This document shows positions 5,428 through 5,777 of a stretch of DNA of 5,777 bases, in pieces. Position numbers and translations under genes: made by a program. Source of the DNA: Sinorhizobium sp. (lineage in GTDB: Bacteria > Pseudomonadota > Alphaproteobacteria > Rhizobiales > Rhizobiaceae); NCBI GenBank assembly GCA_031178305.1, contig JAPSJG010000268.1, positions 1 to 5,777 on the forward strand, written 5' to 3'. Within the stretch, counting starts at the first letter, position 1. Each line of letters opens with the position of its first letter. Under the pieces are notes generated by a model. It did not search any database and was not told the origin of the DNA. It was given only the letters and a program-made list of their open reading frames with translations.

Positions 5428-5537
5428 TCGAAGAAGCGCACTTCGGCCCCGAAGTGCTCCAGCAATCGCCCGGCCTCCTGAGCAAGGAGCCGCGAGTAGG
5501 ACACCTGGCGCAGCGATCCGTGAAGGATCAGGATGCC
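5400..5537 (-). pseudogene. arsH: arsH remnant (N-terminal flavodoxin part only)
   Basis: Minus-strand codons from 5537 read GILILHGSLRQVSYSRLL, then AQEAGRLLEHFGAEVRFFDPS and VLPLPDD. This matches ArsH, the NADPH-dependent FMN protein that oxidises trivalent organoarsenicals: the PRILLLYGSLRERSYSRLL phosphate-binding loop and the FDPSGLPLPDD segment. Only about 46 residues of a usual ~230-240 remain. An in-frame TGA at 5555-5553 stands 5 codons before the homology, and no start codon lies between. After LPLPDD the frame continues into unrelated sequence to TAG at 5327-5325, inside the end of the MFS gene; the segments with the HPKVQEL, ERHGAMTG and C-terminal motifs are absent. The gene is thus truncated at both ends and cannot make ArsH. 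It converges on the transporter. Confidence 0.8.
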
Positions 5538-5600
5538 ACGGCGACCGGGCTTTCACGTTCTCGCAGGTTGGTTGCAACCCTTTGCGTCCCGACCAGATGA
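5538..5600. other. Degenerate spacer between the arsH remnant and the edge frame, with a 10-bp palindrome
   Basis: GGTTGCAACC (5570-5579) is a perfect palindrome in sequence that has no convincing reading frame. It could be an operator for a gene on either side or a chance event. The short stretch after 5580 in another plus frame (DDAIIASLVTNPRILRQ) faintly recalls the IL-NRP region of glutaredoxin-type ArsC, too weakly to annotate. Confidence 0.25.
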
Positions 5601-5777
5601 CGCGATCATCGCCTCCCTGGTGACAAACCCGCGCATCCTTCGTCAAATGGCCCCCGGTTGCTCAAGGATGCCGGGTTCGTCGTGGACGCTGTCATGCCAA
5701 CGATTATCACCGAGGTTGGCACCGCCGACTGTCGGAAGAGCGCCATTGAGGTTTTCGCCGAGTTGGCACCGGGGGCT
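5601..5777 (+). CDS. Unidentified open frame leaving the right edge (possible partial gene)
   Basis: After a TGA at 5598-5600 one plus frame stays open to the window end (59 codons). From about 5652 it reads like protein: PRLLKDAGFVVDAVMPTIIT, then EVGTADCRKSAIEVFAELAPGA. Possible starts are TTG 5658, GTG 5682 and ATG 5694; none has a well-spaced Shine-Dalgarno. I do not recognise the family. It may be a gene entering from the left, or the 3' part of a gene cut at the same junction that damaged arsH. Confidence 0.3.

Noticed and set aside
5580..5640. DDAIIASLVTNPRILRQ as an arsC (glutaredoxin-type arsenate reductase) remnant.
   Set aside because: The similarity to the usual AMVAHPILINRP segment is short and the flanking residues do not continue it. 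It is not enough to call.
5648..5777. GCCCCCGGT at 5648 and its inverse at the window end as insertion-sequence terminal repeats.
   Set aside because: Only about 9 GC-rich bases match, no transposase is visible between them, and no target duplication can be checked at the edge.

Overview
The window most resembles the accessory genome (plasmid, chromid or island) of a rhizobial alphaproteobacterium of the Sinorhizobium/Rhizobium/Agrobacterium/Mesorhizobium type. The reasons are high-GC coding sequence, a Rieske protein close to alphaproteobacterial bc1 subunits, a rhizobial-style XRE regulator whose signature ends in FFFEDVP, and the DUF6428-ArsR-MFS arsenic arrangement. This placement is inferred from remembered protein families; no search was run.

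Left part (1-1865, minus strand). A two-gene regulatory unit. A short XRE-type helix-turn-helix protein (1865-1500) is followed after a 7-nt gap by a large SARP/BTAD-type regulator (starts GTG at 1492, runs off the left edge). The large protein has a winged helix, a BTAD segment, a TolB-like segment and TPR-like helices. About 380 bases of apparently non-coding DNA (1866-2248) lie upstream and hold an interleaved palindrome that could be the XRE operator.

Middle (2249-3212). A complete bc1-type Rieske iron-sulfur protein on the minus strand, with a Tat signal and both cluster-binding motifs, but with no cytochrome b or c1 gene on either side. It is followed by about 400 bases in which I see no convincing gene.

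Right part (3213-5341). A compact arsenic-response module. A DUF6428 protein (minus) and an ArsR repressor (plus) are divergent across only 43 bp. That gap carries two overlapping inverted repeats and the Shine-Dalgarno sequences of both genes. ArsR is followed after 19 bp by a TTG-started 12-helix MFS transporter, probably an arsenite/trivalent organoarsenical exporter of the ArsK kind. The likely logic is that trivalent arsenic binds Cys-rich ArsR, which releases the shared operator, so that the exporter and DUF6428 are made. DUF6428 itself ends in a Cys-Cys tail, and its biochemical role is unknown.

Right edge (5342-5777). A degenerate zone. A fragment of arsH (N-terminal flavodoxin part only) lies on the minus strand and converges on the transporter. 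Beyond it is an unidentified plus-strand open frame that leaves the window. This looks like the scarred end of an older, larger ars cluster.
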